Source: Gyromitra esculenta
Taxonomy: Eukaryota > Ascomycota > Pezizomycetes > Pezizales > Discinaceae
Assembly: GCA_038503075.1 (NCBI GenBank)
Contig: JBCAML010000018.1
Coordinates: forward strand, 372,001 to 436,000
Direction: 5' to 3'
DNA: 64,000 bases
Shown: positions 23,451 through 35,909 of the stretch, piece after piece
How positions within the stretch are numbered: position 1 is the first letter of the stretch
How the letters are laid out: each line of letters starts with the position of its first letter
Notes under the pieces: generated by a model
The model's database searches: none
The model's input: only the letters and a program-made list of their open reading frames with translations
What the model was told of the DNA's origin: nothing
Position numbers and translations under genes: made by a program

Positions 23451-23872
23451 TCTCAAGGGGCAGGGTTTATCTCCAAGCTCTCAGGTATCCCCCGAGATAA
23501 GCAGTGCTACTTGAAGGGAAAACTAAGCGACGAGAGTGTTTTACGAGGTTCCACAGGCTCTACGGAATGTTCAAGTATAGAGGACTTGAGGACGGCGACA
23601 GCGTAAGGTTATGAGGTATAACCGAGGTTTGTATTGTGAAATACAAGAGTGTACGATAGAAGACGTTGCTTAAAGAGAGAAGAAAGAAAAGTACAACAAG
23701 AGGGGAAAACCCTTCGCTTATATACCCATAATCCATCTCTTTGATGACAAACGCATGACTCATTGTAACGGAAACCAAGGGAAACGTATTGAACAATAAC
23801 AAAGCAACGCGATCAAACATCCATACCATCCATTAGGCGACCTAACAACCATCCATGAAAGTACCCCCCCCC

Positions 23873-26800
23873 TTATAGCCGTGAGCTCCTGCGAACACTA
23901 GCTAGATCCTCCTTAGGTTTATTCGGGTAACGTTGGTGAAAGAGATCTACTGCCTCAGTCTCTCCGTGATATTCCGCAGGTTCCCAGGTGGGCAAAGCAT
24001 ATCCTGTCCATTCAACCAAGTATTGGAGTTTTCCTCGGTGAAGGCGTGAGTCCAATATACCTTCGACGAGATATTCCTCGTGGTCGTTAACTTGGACAGG
24101 GGGAGGTGGCGGAATAGCTTGACCAGGGAGCGGGTCAGTAGGAGCTGCTTTGAGCAATGAAACATGGAATACCGGATGGTATTTCATCGATACCGGTAGG
24201 TCTATTTCGTATGCGTGCGCCGAGATTATCTTCTTCACAGAAAAGGGACCACTCCATTTCCAGTCCAACTTCCTCGAGTTTCTAGTCGTTCTCATGTTTT
24301 TCATTGATATGAAAACCTGGTCGTTAACTTTGAATGAGGGGGCAGGGGTGCGGTGCTTGTTACTGCTGGTCTCGTAGATATCCTGAGCCGTTTTCATCTG
24401 TACTCGAAGGAAGTCTCTAAGTTCTTCCATCTTCAGAGCAAAGAGGTTGGCGTCGAGGGTTTGCGGAGAACGATCGTTGGGGACGACAGAAGTATCAAAG
24501 CGTGGGTGGTAACCATAATTGGCAAAGAAGGGAGTGGCCTTAGTGCTAGCTGATTCTTGATTATTGGCCGCAAATTCCGCAATTGGCAGCCATTTTGCCC
24601 AGTCGTCTTGTTGGTACGAAACATAGCAACGAAGATACTGTTCCATGGTGGCATTGAGACGCTCCGTTTGGCCGTCGGTTTCCGGGTGGAAGGACGTTGA
24701 CATGCGGGCGGAGATATTTAGACGCTGACAAAGGTGTTTCCAGAACTTAGCAGTAAATTGCGTTCCTCTGTCAGAAGTGATGTGGGAAGGTAGTCCGTGG
24801 AGTTTCCAAACATTCTTAAGATAGAGTTCAGCCGTGTTCTCAGCATTGACAGTAGTATCGCAGGGGATTAGGTGTCGCATTTTCGATAACCTGTCTACTA
24901 CAACCATTATTGCGTTAAAGTCGTTGGATTCCGGGAGACCAGTAACAAAGTCCATCGATAACTCTTTCCAAGGACGGTTAGGAATTGGAAGGGGCTTAAG
25001 AACGCCATGGGTACCAAGCGTATTAGGCTTTGCTCGTCGGCAGGTATGGCAGTTTCGGGTATAACGTCCAATGTATTCTCTCATTTTAGGCCAATAGAAT
25101 TGTCTAGAGATGAGTTCGAAGGATTTTTCACGTCCTGGGTGGCCGGCAGAGGGGGCGTCATGATATCTTTGCAAAATGAGAAGGCGGAGAGGGTCATAGT
25201 CGGGAACATACAACTTTTGTCGGTAGAAAAGGTGGCCATTTGACTCGGTACAATCGCCCAAGGTAATTTCCTTAGATTGTCGTTTGCCATTCCTTAGTAC
25301 TAAAAGGATTTTTTGTGGGAATGGGTCAGCAATATATCCTTGTATCATGAGCGTCTCAAGGGGGTCATCCAATTCAGCGGGTTTATTTGATAAAGAACCC
25401 GAAAACAAACTCAGCTTAGGATCAAGGTTCTTTTCTTTTAAGACTACCTGATGTTGGTATTGCAGTCTTTCATCCTCTTCTTCAGGGAGATCTCTCGATC
25501 TCCGAGTCAGTGCATCCGGCTTTCCTCCTTGTACTCCTGGTCGATAAGTAATCACGAAGTCGAAACGTGAGAGGTATTCTGCCCATCGGACTTGTCTTCG
25601 GTTGAGCTGTTTTGTTGTCATAAAATACTCCAGATTTTTATGATCAGTGATGACGGAGATGGGCAGTTCTGAGCCTTCGAGTTCTGGTCTCCATTCCTCG
25701 AAACAACGAATGATAGCTAGGAGTTCCTTGTCATAAATTTCATAATTGCACTCAGCGGGTGAATGTTTTTTTGAAAAAAATGCCACGGGGTGAAGCACGC
25801 CATTATCATCAAGTTGGGAGAGAACACCACCGGAGACGAAGTCGGATGCATCTGATTCCACAAAGATTTTCTTTCGGGGGTCGAAATGGATAAGTACTGG
25901 GGCTTTGGTGAAGGCGTCCTTTAGATCTTCGAACGCGAGTTCAGCTTCGATCGTCCATTCAAAGGTGATGCCTTTTTTTGTGAAGGCGGTGAGAGGGGCA
26001 GCAAGGCGAGAAAATCCTAGAATGAACCTTCGGTAGAAGTTTGCGAACCCTAGGAAGGCTTGCACATCTTTGACACATTTGGGTCGATTCCAGTCATGCA
26101 CAGCTTTTAGTTTATCCTCATCCATCTTGATTCCTTCAGGGGTGAGGATTAGGCCGAGGTATTTGATTGACTGGACATGGAATTCACACGTCTCAGGTTT
26201 GAGAAGGATGTTGTTGGCTTTAAGGGCGTTGAGGACTTGTTTGACGTGTACCTTGTGTTCTGCGAGGGTATCACTGTAGATCAGGATATCGTCGAGATAC
26301 GCTGTGCAGAATAGGTCCAAGTATTCTCGAAGGGAGTCATTGACGAAGCGTTGGAAGGTTCCAGGGGCGTTGGTGAGGCCGAATGGCATTACCATATATT
26401 CATACAAGCCGTAGCGGGTCCGGAAGGCTGTTTTCTATTCCTCTCCCTCGGCGATGCGAATTTGGTGGAAACCATCGCGAAGATCGAGTTTTGAGTACCA
26501 CTGAGCTTTCGCAAGGCGATCCAACGTTTCTTTGATCAGGGGGGAAGTATATCGGTCCTTAACAGTGAGAGCGTTGAGACCACGGTAATCGACATATAGA
26601 CGGAGAGAGCCATCGGGTTTGGCGGCGAAGAGGACTGGGGAACCGGCAGAAGATGAACTGGCACGGATAAACCCTTTCTCCAAGTTGTCTTCGATGTACC
26701 TTTTTAGAACTAAAAGTTCATCTCGTGACATACCATAGAGTGGGCCGAAAGGTGGTTCCTTGCCTTCTTGCAGGGTGATTTTATGGTCATAAGGTCGTCG

Positions 26801-27502
26801 CGGGGGGAGTCCTTGAGCTTTGGCTTTGTCGAACATATCCAGGTATTCGTGGTACTCAGCGGGTATTCGTTGCCTCCACTCTTCTTTGGTAGTCTTGTTA
26901 TCAAGGACTCTGTTGATTTCGTAGAGGGACATGGAGTATACTTGAATACCCTTCTTTCTGGCGAGCATGCGGAAGCTGGCCGCGCCGATAAAGGCGGCGT
27001 TTAACTTTGCCGGAGGGGGAATGGCGGCGGCTGAGACGACGGGTTGCTTGGGGGCACAGTGGGTGGTGCAGAATTCAGAATTGAATTCAATGCTTTTGTT
27101 TGCAAACTGTAGATGAACGTCATGGAGGTTCATCCAAGGGATACCGAGTACTAGGGGGTAATGGCCTAGCTTGGTGACGAAGAAGGGGGCTTTCTCGGTG
27201 TGCTGTTGGATGGAAAGCCCTAGGTGGCAAAGATTTGTAATATCTCCCGAGGCAATTGTTCGGCCGTCAATGACTTCCAATTGGCGAGGGGTTTTTAAGG
27301 GAGATAATGGCAAAGAATGGTGACGCACAAAGTTTTCATCGATGAAAGCAAACCCTGAGGCTCCAGTGTCAAGAAGTGCGTGTGTTTTTATGATTTTATT
27401 TTGGTGGGAAAGGCTACAAGAAATTACAAAATGTTCCCCATCCAAATTATCCTCCACACACACATCCGACACTGAAAACCCAGAAATAGAGAATGCAGAC
27501 AA
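23873..27502 (-). pseudogene. element E pol (PR-RT-RH-IN-chromodomain) with one TAG
   Basis: Domains in order: aspartic protease HALLDTGASGFAFID, RT with [10 protein letters not shown], RNase H ([13 protein letters not shown]), integrase HHCC finger (HPGREKSFELI..CHTC), DDE core (MDFVTGLPES, TSDRGTQF, HPETDGQTER), and a C-terminal chromodomain (EEYLVEGILD..YLVEWTGYALPTWEPAEY). The frame is interrupted only by TAG at 26435-26437, where element A has TGG (Trp in [14 protein letters not shown]). Pol has no good ATG of its own and is reached from gag by a -1 frameshift at 27553-27559. Confidence 0.93.
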
Positions 27503-27514
27503 GGGAGAAAAATG

Positions 27515-27559
27515 AACCAGAGCAGGGTCACAAGGCGACTCTGGTTGAACTAGTTTAAA
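27515..27559 (-). promoter_or_regulatory. gag-pol -1 frameshift signal, element E
   Basis: TTTAAAC (27553-27559 on the minus strand) is immediately followed by TAG. A stem then forms, AACCAGAG paired with CTCTGGTT. Same layout as element A. Confidence 0.8.
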
Positions 27560-28797
27560 GATTCAACTGAGTCTGCTGCATCGAAGGCAGGAAAGCGAGG
27601 TGGCAGAGGCGGTGGAAAAACAGAAGAAGCGGGAGAGGCGGCGGCAGCGTTAGTAACGGCGCCCCTCATAGCAGGGCGTTTTGAGGCGGAGGGACAGTTG
27701 GAGAAGATGTGTCCTTCCCCAGCGCAAAACAGGCAGCGGTTATTGGTCTGCCTCCATGCTTTCTCTTCGGGCGATAACTTCCTTCTTCCGTTTACTTGAA
27801 CATATCGTTGTTCAGGGGCGGGGCGAGAGGTGGAGGTACGACCGAAGGAGAGATCCATGGGAACAAGTCCTCCAGGGGCGAAAGAGGAGGAAGCAGGAGT
27901 ATATGCGGCAGGGGCGGCGGCAGGGGCGGCGAACTGTCCCATGTTGTTACGGGCGGTATTTTTTTTTTCTTCTCTTCTTGCTCGGATTCGGTTATCCAAG
28001 CGGAGGAGGAAGGCGCAGAGGGAAGTGAAAGTGGTGGGGAAGTCAGCGACAGTTACTACCGCTTCTTTTAGTTCGTCCGACATGCCGAACTCCAGAGCAT
28101 CGTTCTTGGCCGATTCATCATAGTTGAGGCGTCCCATGATGCGTTGAAAGTCGGCGAGGTAGGCAGAGAAGTCTCGCTTCCCTTGTCGGAGTTGGTGCAG
28201 TTCGCGGCGGGCAGTACCGAGCGGGTCGGGATCGCCAAAAGCCGTTTCCAAGGCGGAAATCAAGTCGGCAGCGGAGTTCCAGGTGGTAGTTCCGTCAGGA
28301 AGGACGGAGTGACGAACTTGCTCGAGGGCGGCTCCCTCGAGACGGCTGATAGCATACAGCACCATGTTGTTGCTGTTGGAGAAGCGGTCGGCGTTAACCG
28401 AGAGTTTTGACCTGAGTTGTAGAATGAACCCAGGGAGTTTGTCGCGAGACCCATTGAACTTATCTGGGTCAGGCATTTTGTCTGAGCGGCCTCCTTGAGT
28501 GTGAGCGGGAGGGGGTGGCGGCGATGGTGCAGGTGGTGGGGGAGCGACGTTTTGGAGACGGGCAATTTCCGCTTCGGCTGCCTGTAATTGGGACTGGCAG
28601 GTATTAAATCTTGCCGTCATATTGTTACGTTCCTGTACAGCTTCTTCCAGCTGTAGGTCTGCATACGTGAGGTTATCGACCCGTTGTTGATAGTGGGATC
28701 GAATTTCTTCGTAGGCAGAGGCGAGGTCGGCGTTGGCGGCAGCTTGGAAGTTTTCGAAGGTAGGGAAAGTCCAAGGGGCGGGGGCGGGGTTACTCAT
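27550..28797 (-). CDS. element E gag, intact
   Basis: The protein has 415 residues from ATG at 28797 (MSNPAPAPWTFPTFE), the same length as element A gag. It has an N-terminal helix/coiled segment, a Pro-rich hinge, the capsid-like retrotrans_gag region (LPGFILQLRSKLSV.. RRELHQLRQGKRDFSAYLADFQRIMG), and one CCHC knuckle CLFCAGEGHIFSNC (CX2CX4HX4C). It ends ..ESLN-TAG with the slippery TTTAAAC directly before the stop. It lies 60 bases inside the 5' LTR. Confidence 0.93.
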   Translation of the reverse strand: MSNPAPAPWTFPTFENFQAAANADLASAYEEIRSHYQQRVDNLTYADLQLEEAVQERNNMTARFNTCQSQLQAAEAEIARLQNVAPPPPAPSPPPPPAHTQGGRSDKMPDPDKFNGSRDKLPGFILQLRSKLSVNADRFSNSNNMVLYAISRLEGAALEQVRHSVLPDGTTTWNSAADLISALETAFGDPDPLGTARRELHQLRQGKRDFSAYLADFQRIMGRLNYDESAKNDALEFGMSDELKEAVVTVADFPTTFTSLCAFLLRLDNRIRARREEKKNTARNNMGQFAAPAAAPAAYTPASSSFAPGGLVPMDLSFGRTSTSRPAPEQRYVQVNGRRKLSPEEKAWRQTNNRCLFCAGEGHIFSNCPSASKRPAMRGAVTNAAAASPASSVFPPPLPPRFPAFDAADSVESLN

Positions 28798-29274
28798 GGC
28801 GGCGTTTGGGCAACGTGAAAAAGCGGGGTAGAGGGTGTGGATGAGGAAGCAACGTAATCTCAAGGAGCGAGGTTTATCTTCAAGCTCTCAGGTATCCCCC
28901 GAGATAAGCAGTGCTACTTGGAGGGAAAACTAAGCAACGAGAGGGTTTTTACGAGGTTCCACAGGCTCTACGAGATGTTCAAGTATAGAGGACTTGAGGG
29001 CGGCGACAGCGTAAGGTTATGGGAGATAACCGAGGTTTGTATTGCGAAATACAAGAGTGTACGATAGAAGACGTTGCTTAAGGAAAGAGAAAGGAAAAGT
29101 ACAACTGAGGGGGAATCCCTTCGCTTAAATACTCATAATCCGACTCTTTGATGACAAATGCGTGACTCATTATGACAGAAACCAAAGGAAACATATCAAA
29201 CAAAATAACAAACCAACACGATCAAACATCCCTGTCAACCATCAGGCGTCCTAATAACCATCCATGAAACCGAG

Positions 29275-30302
29275 GTATTACTTCCCAGGTTTTGTTTGCA
29301 ATGAGGGCGTCGTATTCTTCCTGCATGGCTTCCTTCCACTCCTCTGAGTCTTCTGCTGCGATTGCGTCTTGGTAGCTTTTTGGTTCAGTAAATGTGAGAT
29401 TTGCACTGGACTCATATCTGATAACAGGTTTCTTGAGACGATTTGATCTTCTCAGGGAGACATTTGGACCGAGGGATCTAATGGAGGATTGAGGTGGATT
29501 GTTGAAGATATTGGAACTTAGTGGTGTGTTCCTTCTTAGTCTAAGGAATTCGTCATCACTGACAGGGTCTTCAAGAGGTGGTAATCGATCATTCGCTTCT
29601 CTGAGGAGTTGTTGAACTTCTTCATCGTCATCACTAGAGACTGGTGATTCTGGTTTCGATGTCTTGGAGATGATTGGTGAATCGAGGAATGATCCCGGTA
29701 GTCCGTTTTTCAAATTCTGAGTCCCCTCATCCTTCTCTTCTTTGCTTTCTTCCTTGCTGCTGTCAGATTGTCCGTTTTCTTCGCTTTCCGATTCTTCTAC
29801 TTCCCCTGAGTTCTTGACGATATCTTCCCCTGTCGATGGACTGGGAAAGCGAACATTCTGAGACATGAACACTCTTTGTTTCATGGTGTCGTAGACTTGG
29901 TAAATACCATGACTAGGTCCGTATCCGCAGATCTTTATTTCAACGGCTCTAGGTTCGAGTTTCGTTCCGGCAGGTCGAGCTTCTTCCGATATATGAGAGA
30001 ATCCTGTTTCTCCGAAGGTTCTGAAGTAGGATACAGAAGGTTTCTTACCAAAAAAGGCTTCAAAAGGTGTGGTCAAAAGGAGGGAGTGAGGAAGACGATT
30101 TTTTACGTGTACCATCATATTGACCGCTTCTCCCCATAGGTTCTTCGGTAGTCCTGATGAAATAAAGGCTACTCTGATCATGGTTCCTATGGTTTGATTA
30201 AATCGTTCTGCAACTCCGTTTGACTGGTGTGAGTAAGCAGTTGTTGGTTCGCTGATGATTCCTTTTGCTTCTAAAAATCCCATAAACTCTTTTCCCATGT
30301 AC
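29275..30302 (-). pseudogene. copia pol, integrase C-part and linker to RT
   Basis: It starts in the integrase core after SDRGGEY (rejoined across the 30303-36603 insertion) with MGKEFMGFLEAKGI and the catalytic SHQSNGVAERFNQTI. The GKKPSVSYFRTFG region follows, then an acidic Ser/Glu linker and SYQDAIAAEDSEEWKEAMQEEYDALIANKTWEVI leading into RT. It stops in frame at element E (WEVIPR). No internal stop codon. Confidence 0.9.
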
Positions 30303-31318
30303 TTTCACGGATACAAAGGATTAATCGGGTCAAGGATTTAGTAAGGGATTGTGTTTTCGGTTAAAGGTTACAATGTCTTTGTGTTTTGTTTTGCTTTCGG
30401 TTATGAGTCATAATGGTTGGAAAGCGGGGTTTCACGGATTAAGGATTGGATAAGGGTTAGGTTTCGGTTCGAAGTTGGATACAGGCTGTAGGGTTATGGT
30501 GTTATAATGCTATTGTATTTTCGGATGTCATCGGCTATTGGGTTGTTTGGTTGAGGAAGCGGGGTATTTAAGCGACGGATTTCTGATCATTCTTTGTCTT
30601 CTCTTCTTCTTTCTTTAAGCAACGTTCTCGTTTACCTTCTCTTGTAATTGTCGGAAATACTATCTCGGTTCTAACTCAGAACCCTCGCTGTCGCTGCCCA
30701 CTCCGCTGCACTTATCTCGCCTGGAGATAGACCCCTCGTAGAGCTTGTAGAAACACTGCACTCCTCGAACGTGTTAGTACCTCGCTTAAGTAGCACTGCT
30801 CACCTTCAGGGATACTGAAGGGCTTAACGAGGGACTGAACCGTGAGATTACGTTGCTTCCAACATCTACACCCTCTACCATCTGATCCACACAAAGCATA
30901 CCTACCCCCATCGACGCCGTCGCCACCAAACGCTTCCCCACCAGGGAAGCCTTCGCCCAAGCCTACAGAGACGATCCCGCGGAGCTCTATAATGAGCTCA
31001 GGGACCTAAACCAAGCCCTGGAAGACCAAATTGACGTCCTCCAGGAAAGCGAGCGAGAAACCGAGGTCAAACTCAATACAGCTCGCATTCAAACCGATAA
31101 CGCCCTCCGCCATGCCACAGAGCAGGACCAACGAGTCACCGAGGCTGTCTCACGGTTCAGTTTCTCGTTAAGCCCTTTAGTATCCCTAAAGGTGAGCAGT
31201 GCTACTTAAGTGAGATACTAACTCGTTCGAAGAGTGCAGTATTTCTACAGGTTCTACAGTGGGTGTACTTCAAGGCGAAGTATCAGCGATGTTTCACAGT
31301 GACAGCGAAAGTTCTGAG

Positions 31319-31727
31319 TCTCAAGGAGCGAGGTTTATCTTCAAGCTCTCAGGTATCCCCCGAGATGAGCAGTGCTACTTGAAGAGAAACTAAGCGACGA
31401 GAGTATACACGATGTTCCACAGGCTCTACGAGAGGTCTCAAGTATAGAGGACTTGAGGGCGGCGACAGCGTAAGGTTATGAGGTATAACCGAGGGTTGTA
31501 TTGTAAAATACAGGAGTGTGCTATAGAAGACGTTGCTTAAGGAAAGAAGAAGGAAAAGTACAATCAGAGGGAGAACCCTTCGCTTATATACCATAATCCA
31601 ACTCGCCTGATGACAAAGACTTGACTCATTGCAACGGAAACCCAAGGAAACATAAAGAACAACAACACGACGTAACAACCTTATATCCATGTACCCAGCT
31701 AACCAACGAAAACATCCATCCATGAAA
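31319..31727 (-). repeat. solo LTR, family A
   Basis: 409 bases, TCTCAAGG..CCATGAAA on the plus strand, in the B-type solo LTR at ..TTCTGAG/GGTAGAA. TGAG is found on both sides. Confidence 0.85.
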
Positions 31728-31956
31728 TGAGGTAGAACTGTGATGGTATTTAGAGTAATACAGGTAGAAGTGAACGAGAACGTTCTTAAAGAAAAGAAAG
31801 AAGAAGAAGAAGAGAAAACAAAGAGTGATCAAAAATCCGTCGCTTAAATACCCCGCTTTCTCAACCAAAAACCCAATAGCCGATAATACCCGAAAATACA
31901 ATAGCACAATAACCCCACAACCTATACCCAACTTCGAACCGAAACCTAACCCTTAC

Positions 31957-32367
31957 TCTCAAGGGGCGAGGTTTATCTTCAAGCTCTCAGGTATCCCCCG
32001 AGATAAGCAGTGCTACTTGAAGGGAAAACTAAGCGACGAGAGTGTTTTACGAGGTTCCACAGGCTCTACGGAGTGTTCAAGTATAGAGGACTTGAGGACG
32101 GCGACAGCGTAAGGTTATGAGGTATAACCGAGGTTTGTATTTGTAGAATACAAGAGTGTACGATAGAAGACGTTGCTTAAGGAAAGAGAAGAAAAAGTAC
32201 AACAAGAGGGGAAATCCCTTCGCTTATATACTCATAATCCACCTCTTTGATGACAAACGTATGACTCATTGTAAAGGAAACCAAGGGAAACATATAGAAC
32301 GATCGACAAAGCAACGCAACAAAACACCTATACCGCTAACCGAACAACACAACAACCATCCATGAAA
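31957..32367 (-). repeat. solo LTR, family A
   Basis: 411 bases, TCTCAAGG..CCATGAAA on the plus strand, in the same B-type solo LTR near its U3 end. Flanks CTTAC and TATCC fit the original CCTTATCC only loosely. Confidence 0.85.
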
Positions 32368-33434
32368 TATCCAGTCCTTAATCCGTGAAAGACTGCAAGT
32401 CTAATCGCTCGGCTGCGACAAGAACGAAATGAAGCTCGAGCCGCTACCCAAGTTTCTCCCGCTCCACCTAATCTTACGGCCACCCCACCTCCGCCAACAA
32501 ATTCCCATCGATCAGAACGGATGCCAGATCCTGAGAAATTTGATGGATCTCGAACCAAACTCCCCGGCTTCATCCTACAACTACGCTCCAAACTCACCGT
32601 CAACCGGGACTGCTTTGCCAACGAGACCACGATGATCCTCTATACTATCAACCGTTTAGAAGGAGCAGCGCTAGAACAAGTTCGGCACACCGTTCTCCCC
32701 TCAGGCCTCACCACCTGGACCAGCGCAGAGCAACTTATCGCAGCCCTGGAAACTGCCTTTGGCAATCCAGATCCAACCGGCACCGCTCGACGGGAACTCC
32801 ACCAACTCCGTCAAGGAAAACGTGATTTTTCGGCTTATCTAGCCGACTTTCAAAGGATCATGGGTCAGTTAAACTTCGACGAGAACTCCAAGATGGATGC
32901 CCTGGAACATGGCATGTCGGAAGAACTCAAGGAAGCAATGGTGTTCGCACCTATCGCTCCTGCTAACCTCCCGGAGATGATTCTTACCCTCACCCGATTG
33001 GACAACCGAATCCGAGCTCGCAAGGCAGAGAAACGAGGAAACGCCAGAGACAACATGGGTCAATTCAGTGCCCCCGCCGCCTTCACCCCTGCCTCCTCCT
33101 TTACCCCAGGAGGACTAGCCCCTATGGACCTATCTTTCGGACGCACCAGCAACCTCTCTCGCCCTCCTCAAGACCAACGATACACCATGGTCAACGGACG
33201 AAGAAAACTCTCGGAGGAGGAGAAACAGTGGCGCCGCGCCACCGGAAAATGCATGTTCTGTGCCGCCCCAGACCACTCCTACGCCAATTGCCCCTCTGCT
33301 CCCAAAAAACCTACGATGAGAGGAGCCCTCACCGCCCCACCTGCTAATCGCACACCCCCGGCCTCTTCCCTACCGCCACCACCTCTCCCGCCTCAATTTT
33401 TCGCCTTAGAGTCTGCAAGCGCCTCAAGTGAGGC

Positions 33435-33479
33435 TTTAAACTAGTTCAACCAAGGTCGATCAGTGACCCAACCTTGGTT
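33435..33479 (+). promoter_or_regulatory. gag-pol -1 frameshift signal, element B3
   Basis: TTTAAAC at 33435-33441, TAG at 33442, stem AACCAAGGT (33448-33456) with ACCTTGGTT (33471-33479). The last pair T-A replaces C-G of B1, a compensatory change. Confidence 0.8.
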
Positions 33480-35909
33480 TCAAATTTCTTACCTTTATCT
33501 GCATTTTCTATTTCTGGGTTTTCGGTTTCTGGTATAAGCGTGGAGGATCAATTGGATGGGGAACACTTTGTAGTAGCATGCAAGATTTCCCATAGCAATA
33601 AAGTCATAAACACACACGCTTTACTAGACACCGGAGCCTCGGGATTTGCATTTATTGATAAGAAATTCGCGAGTCACCATTCTCTTCCCCTTATCCCTCT
33701 AAAAACACCCCGACAACTTGAAGTTATTGATGGACGCCCTGTTGCCTCCGGAGATATCACCCACATCGCCAAACTCAACTTATCCATTGGAAACCACCAA
33801 GAACAAGCGCCCTGTTTTGTAACTCAATTGGGTCATTATCCCTTGGTCTTAGGAATACCATGGATGAAACATCACGATGTACATCTACAGTTCGCCGATA
33901 AACGCATTGAGTTTAACTCTAAACTCTGCACCACCCACTGTGCCCCTCACTCCCCCGTCGTCGTCTCCCCATCAATCCCTGCTCCCCCTAGATTAAATAT
34001 GTCCTTTATAGGCGCTGCCAGCTTTAGGACTCTCACTAGGAAACGCGCCCATCAAGCCTATGCCATGTCCCTCTATGAAATAAACAAACTCATAGACAGT
34101 ACGACAACCAAGGAGGAATGGAAGTCTAGAATCCCCGCCGAATACCACGACTTCTTAGATATGTTTGATAAGAAGAAAGCTCAAGGTCTATCCCCACGCC
34201 GACCCTATGACCACAAGATACAGCTTCAAGACGGGAAGGAAGCACCATTTGGTCCTCTGTACGGAATGTCCCGAGAGGAGCTAATTGTTCTAAAAAAATA
34301 TATTGAAGACAATCTGGAGAAAGGGTTTATCCGTGCTAGTTCTTCCCCCGCTGGATCCCCTGTCCTCTTTGTCAAAAGGTTGATGGCTCCCTTCGGTTAT
34401 GTGTGGACTATTGGGGGCTAAATGTCATTACTGTCAAAGACCAGTACACCTCCCCCCTTATTTGAGAAACACTTGACCGATTAGCAAAAGCACAATGGTA
34501 CACAAAACTTGATCTCAGAGATGGCTATCATCAAGTCCGCATTGCTGAAGGGAATGAATGGAAAACCGCGTTCCGCACCTGTTATGGGCTCTATGAGTAT
34601 CAAGTTATGCCTTTCGGCCTAACTAACGCACCCAGGACGGGATAAAACCTTTGAACTTATAAGTAGAAGGTTTTACTGGCCAAAGATGAGAGAAACAATT
34701 AGCCGTTATGTACGCAATTGCCATGTCTGCCAAAAGGCTAAGCCGGTCACCCAGCGTACACAAGGCGTTCTCCGTCCTCTACCCATTCCAAATCGTCCTT
34801 GGCAAGAAATCTCGATGGACTTTGTGACAGGCCTCCCGGAGTCGAACGGCTATGATGCTATTATGGTAGTAGTAGATCGCCTATCGAAAATGCGACACCT
34901 TATTCCATGCAATACTACGGTCAATTCACGAGACGTCGCAAACCTCTATCTTCAGCATGTATGGAAACTTCATGGCCTACCAAAATACATCACCTCCGAT
35001 CGAGGAACGCAATTCACTGCTCATTTCTGGAAGGAACTCTGCCAACGCCTAGGAATTCAAGCTAGGATGTCAACGGCCTTCCACCCAGAAACCGACGGAC
35101 AAACGGAACGATTGAATGCGGTCATGGAACAATACCTCCGCTCTTATGTGTCCTATCAGCAAGAAGACTGGAGTAAATGGCTACCCATGGCGGAATTCTC
35201 CGCTAATAACCAGGAATCAGCTAGCACTAAAGTTTCGCCCTTCTTTGCGAACTATGGATATCATCCCCGCTTTGATACTTCTATTATTCCGTCAACAACC
35301 ACGGCCCAAAGTCTGGATTCTTTGACTTTTGCAACAAAGATGCAAGACTTGTATGATCATCTCCGAACTCAGATCCGAATAGCTCAGGACATTCAGGAAA
35401 CCTCCACCAACAAACACCGAACTCCTGCCCCGGCCTATCAAGTGAATGACCAAGTGTTTGTATCAATGAAGAACATCCGGACCGTTCGTAATGCCCGGAA
35501 GCTCGATTGGAAGTGGATGGGGCCCTACCCGGTAAAAAAGATAGTATCACCCTTCGCGTATGAGATTGATTTACCATCCTCCGTCAAGTATCATCCTGTC
35601 TTTCATGTATCCCTTCTTAAGCCGGCCGCCCATGACCCTCTTCCAGGACAAGTTATTCCTCCCCCACCTCCGATCGTTGTTAATCAACAGGAGGAATATT
35701 TCATTGAGAAAATCCTCGAGCAACGAACCTATCGCGGACGACAACAATACCTTGTCGAATGGACTGGCTACGCCCACCCTACCTGGGAACCCGCAGAGGA
35801 CCTTCAGGATACTGCTGCTCTCGATGAGTTTTTAGCTATGACGACTGCTACTAGTTCTAAAGTTCGCAGGAGCTCACGCTTAAGACGGGGGGCTACTTTC
35901 ACGGATTAA
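33474..35909 (+). pseudogene. B3 pol, deleted for most of RT and all RNase H
   Basis: 33474-34421 encodes the protease (HALLDTGASGFAFID) and RT N-terminus up to VLFVK. A one-base loss near 34375 shifts the frame, and TGA at 34463-34465 replaces CGA of PLIRETL. At 34629-34636 the RT block TNAPG is fused directly to the integrase finger GRDKTFELI; against B1 about 1.2 kb is missing. From there to 35909 integrase (MDFVTGLPES, TSDRGTQF, HPETDGQTER) and chromodomain (QQYLVEWTGYAHPTWEPAED) are open. It cannot make functional Pol. Confidence 0.92.

Larger units (their letters stand above)
23451..29269 (-). mobile_element. Ty3/gypsy chromovirus element E (family A), near full length
   Basis: The 3' LTR is 23451-23860 and the 5' LTR is 28858-29269. 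The polypurine tract next to the 3' LTR is GGGGGGGGG-rich (23862-23872), and the self-primer site follows the 5' LTR. Gag 27550-28797 and pol 23873-27502 match family A (element A, 45997-51826). Target duplication is ACGAG (23446-23450) against CCGAG (29270-29274). The element sits in copia between integrase and RT. Pol carries one nonsense codon, so this copy is probably not autonomous. Confidence 0.93.
31148..32390 (-). repeat. solo LTR, family B, carrying two solo family-A LTRs
   Basis: Plus-strand ends TCTCACGG (31148) and CCGTGAAA (32390) are flanked by GGCTG and GACTG, one transition apart. Family-A LTRs were later inserted at 31319-31727 and 31957-32367. It sits inside B3 gag. Confidence 0.85.
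30916..33444 (+). pseudogene. B3 gag, interrupted by a solo LTR and lacking a clear start
   Basis: Blocks are 30916-31147 and 32391-33444; they join in frame when 31148-32390 and one target copy are removed (V-T-E-A/A-S-L-I-A). B2 gag begins with ATG 21 bases before the equivalent of 30916, but here that ATG is missing. The rest shows the B-type coiled N-terminus, the capsid-like region (LPGFILQLRSKLTV, RRELHQLRQGKRDFSAYL), the knuckle CMFCAAPDHSYANC and a stop TAG after TTTAAAC. Confidence 0.88.

Noticed and set aside
27681..28410. Plus-strand Gly/Arg-rich frames
   Set aside because: Antisense of element E gag, whose Pro/Ala-rich codons give Gly/Arg runs on the other strand.
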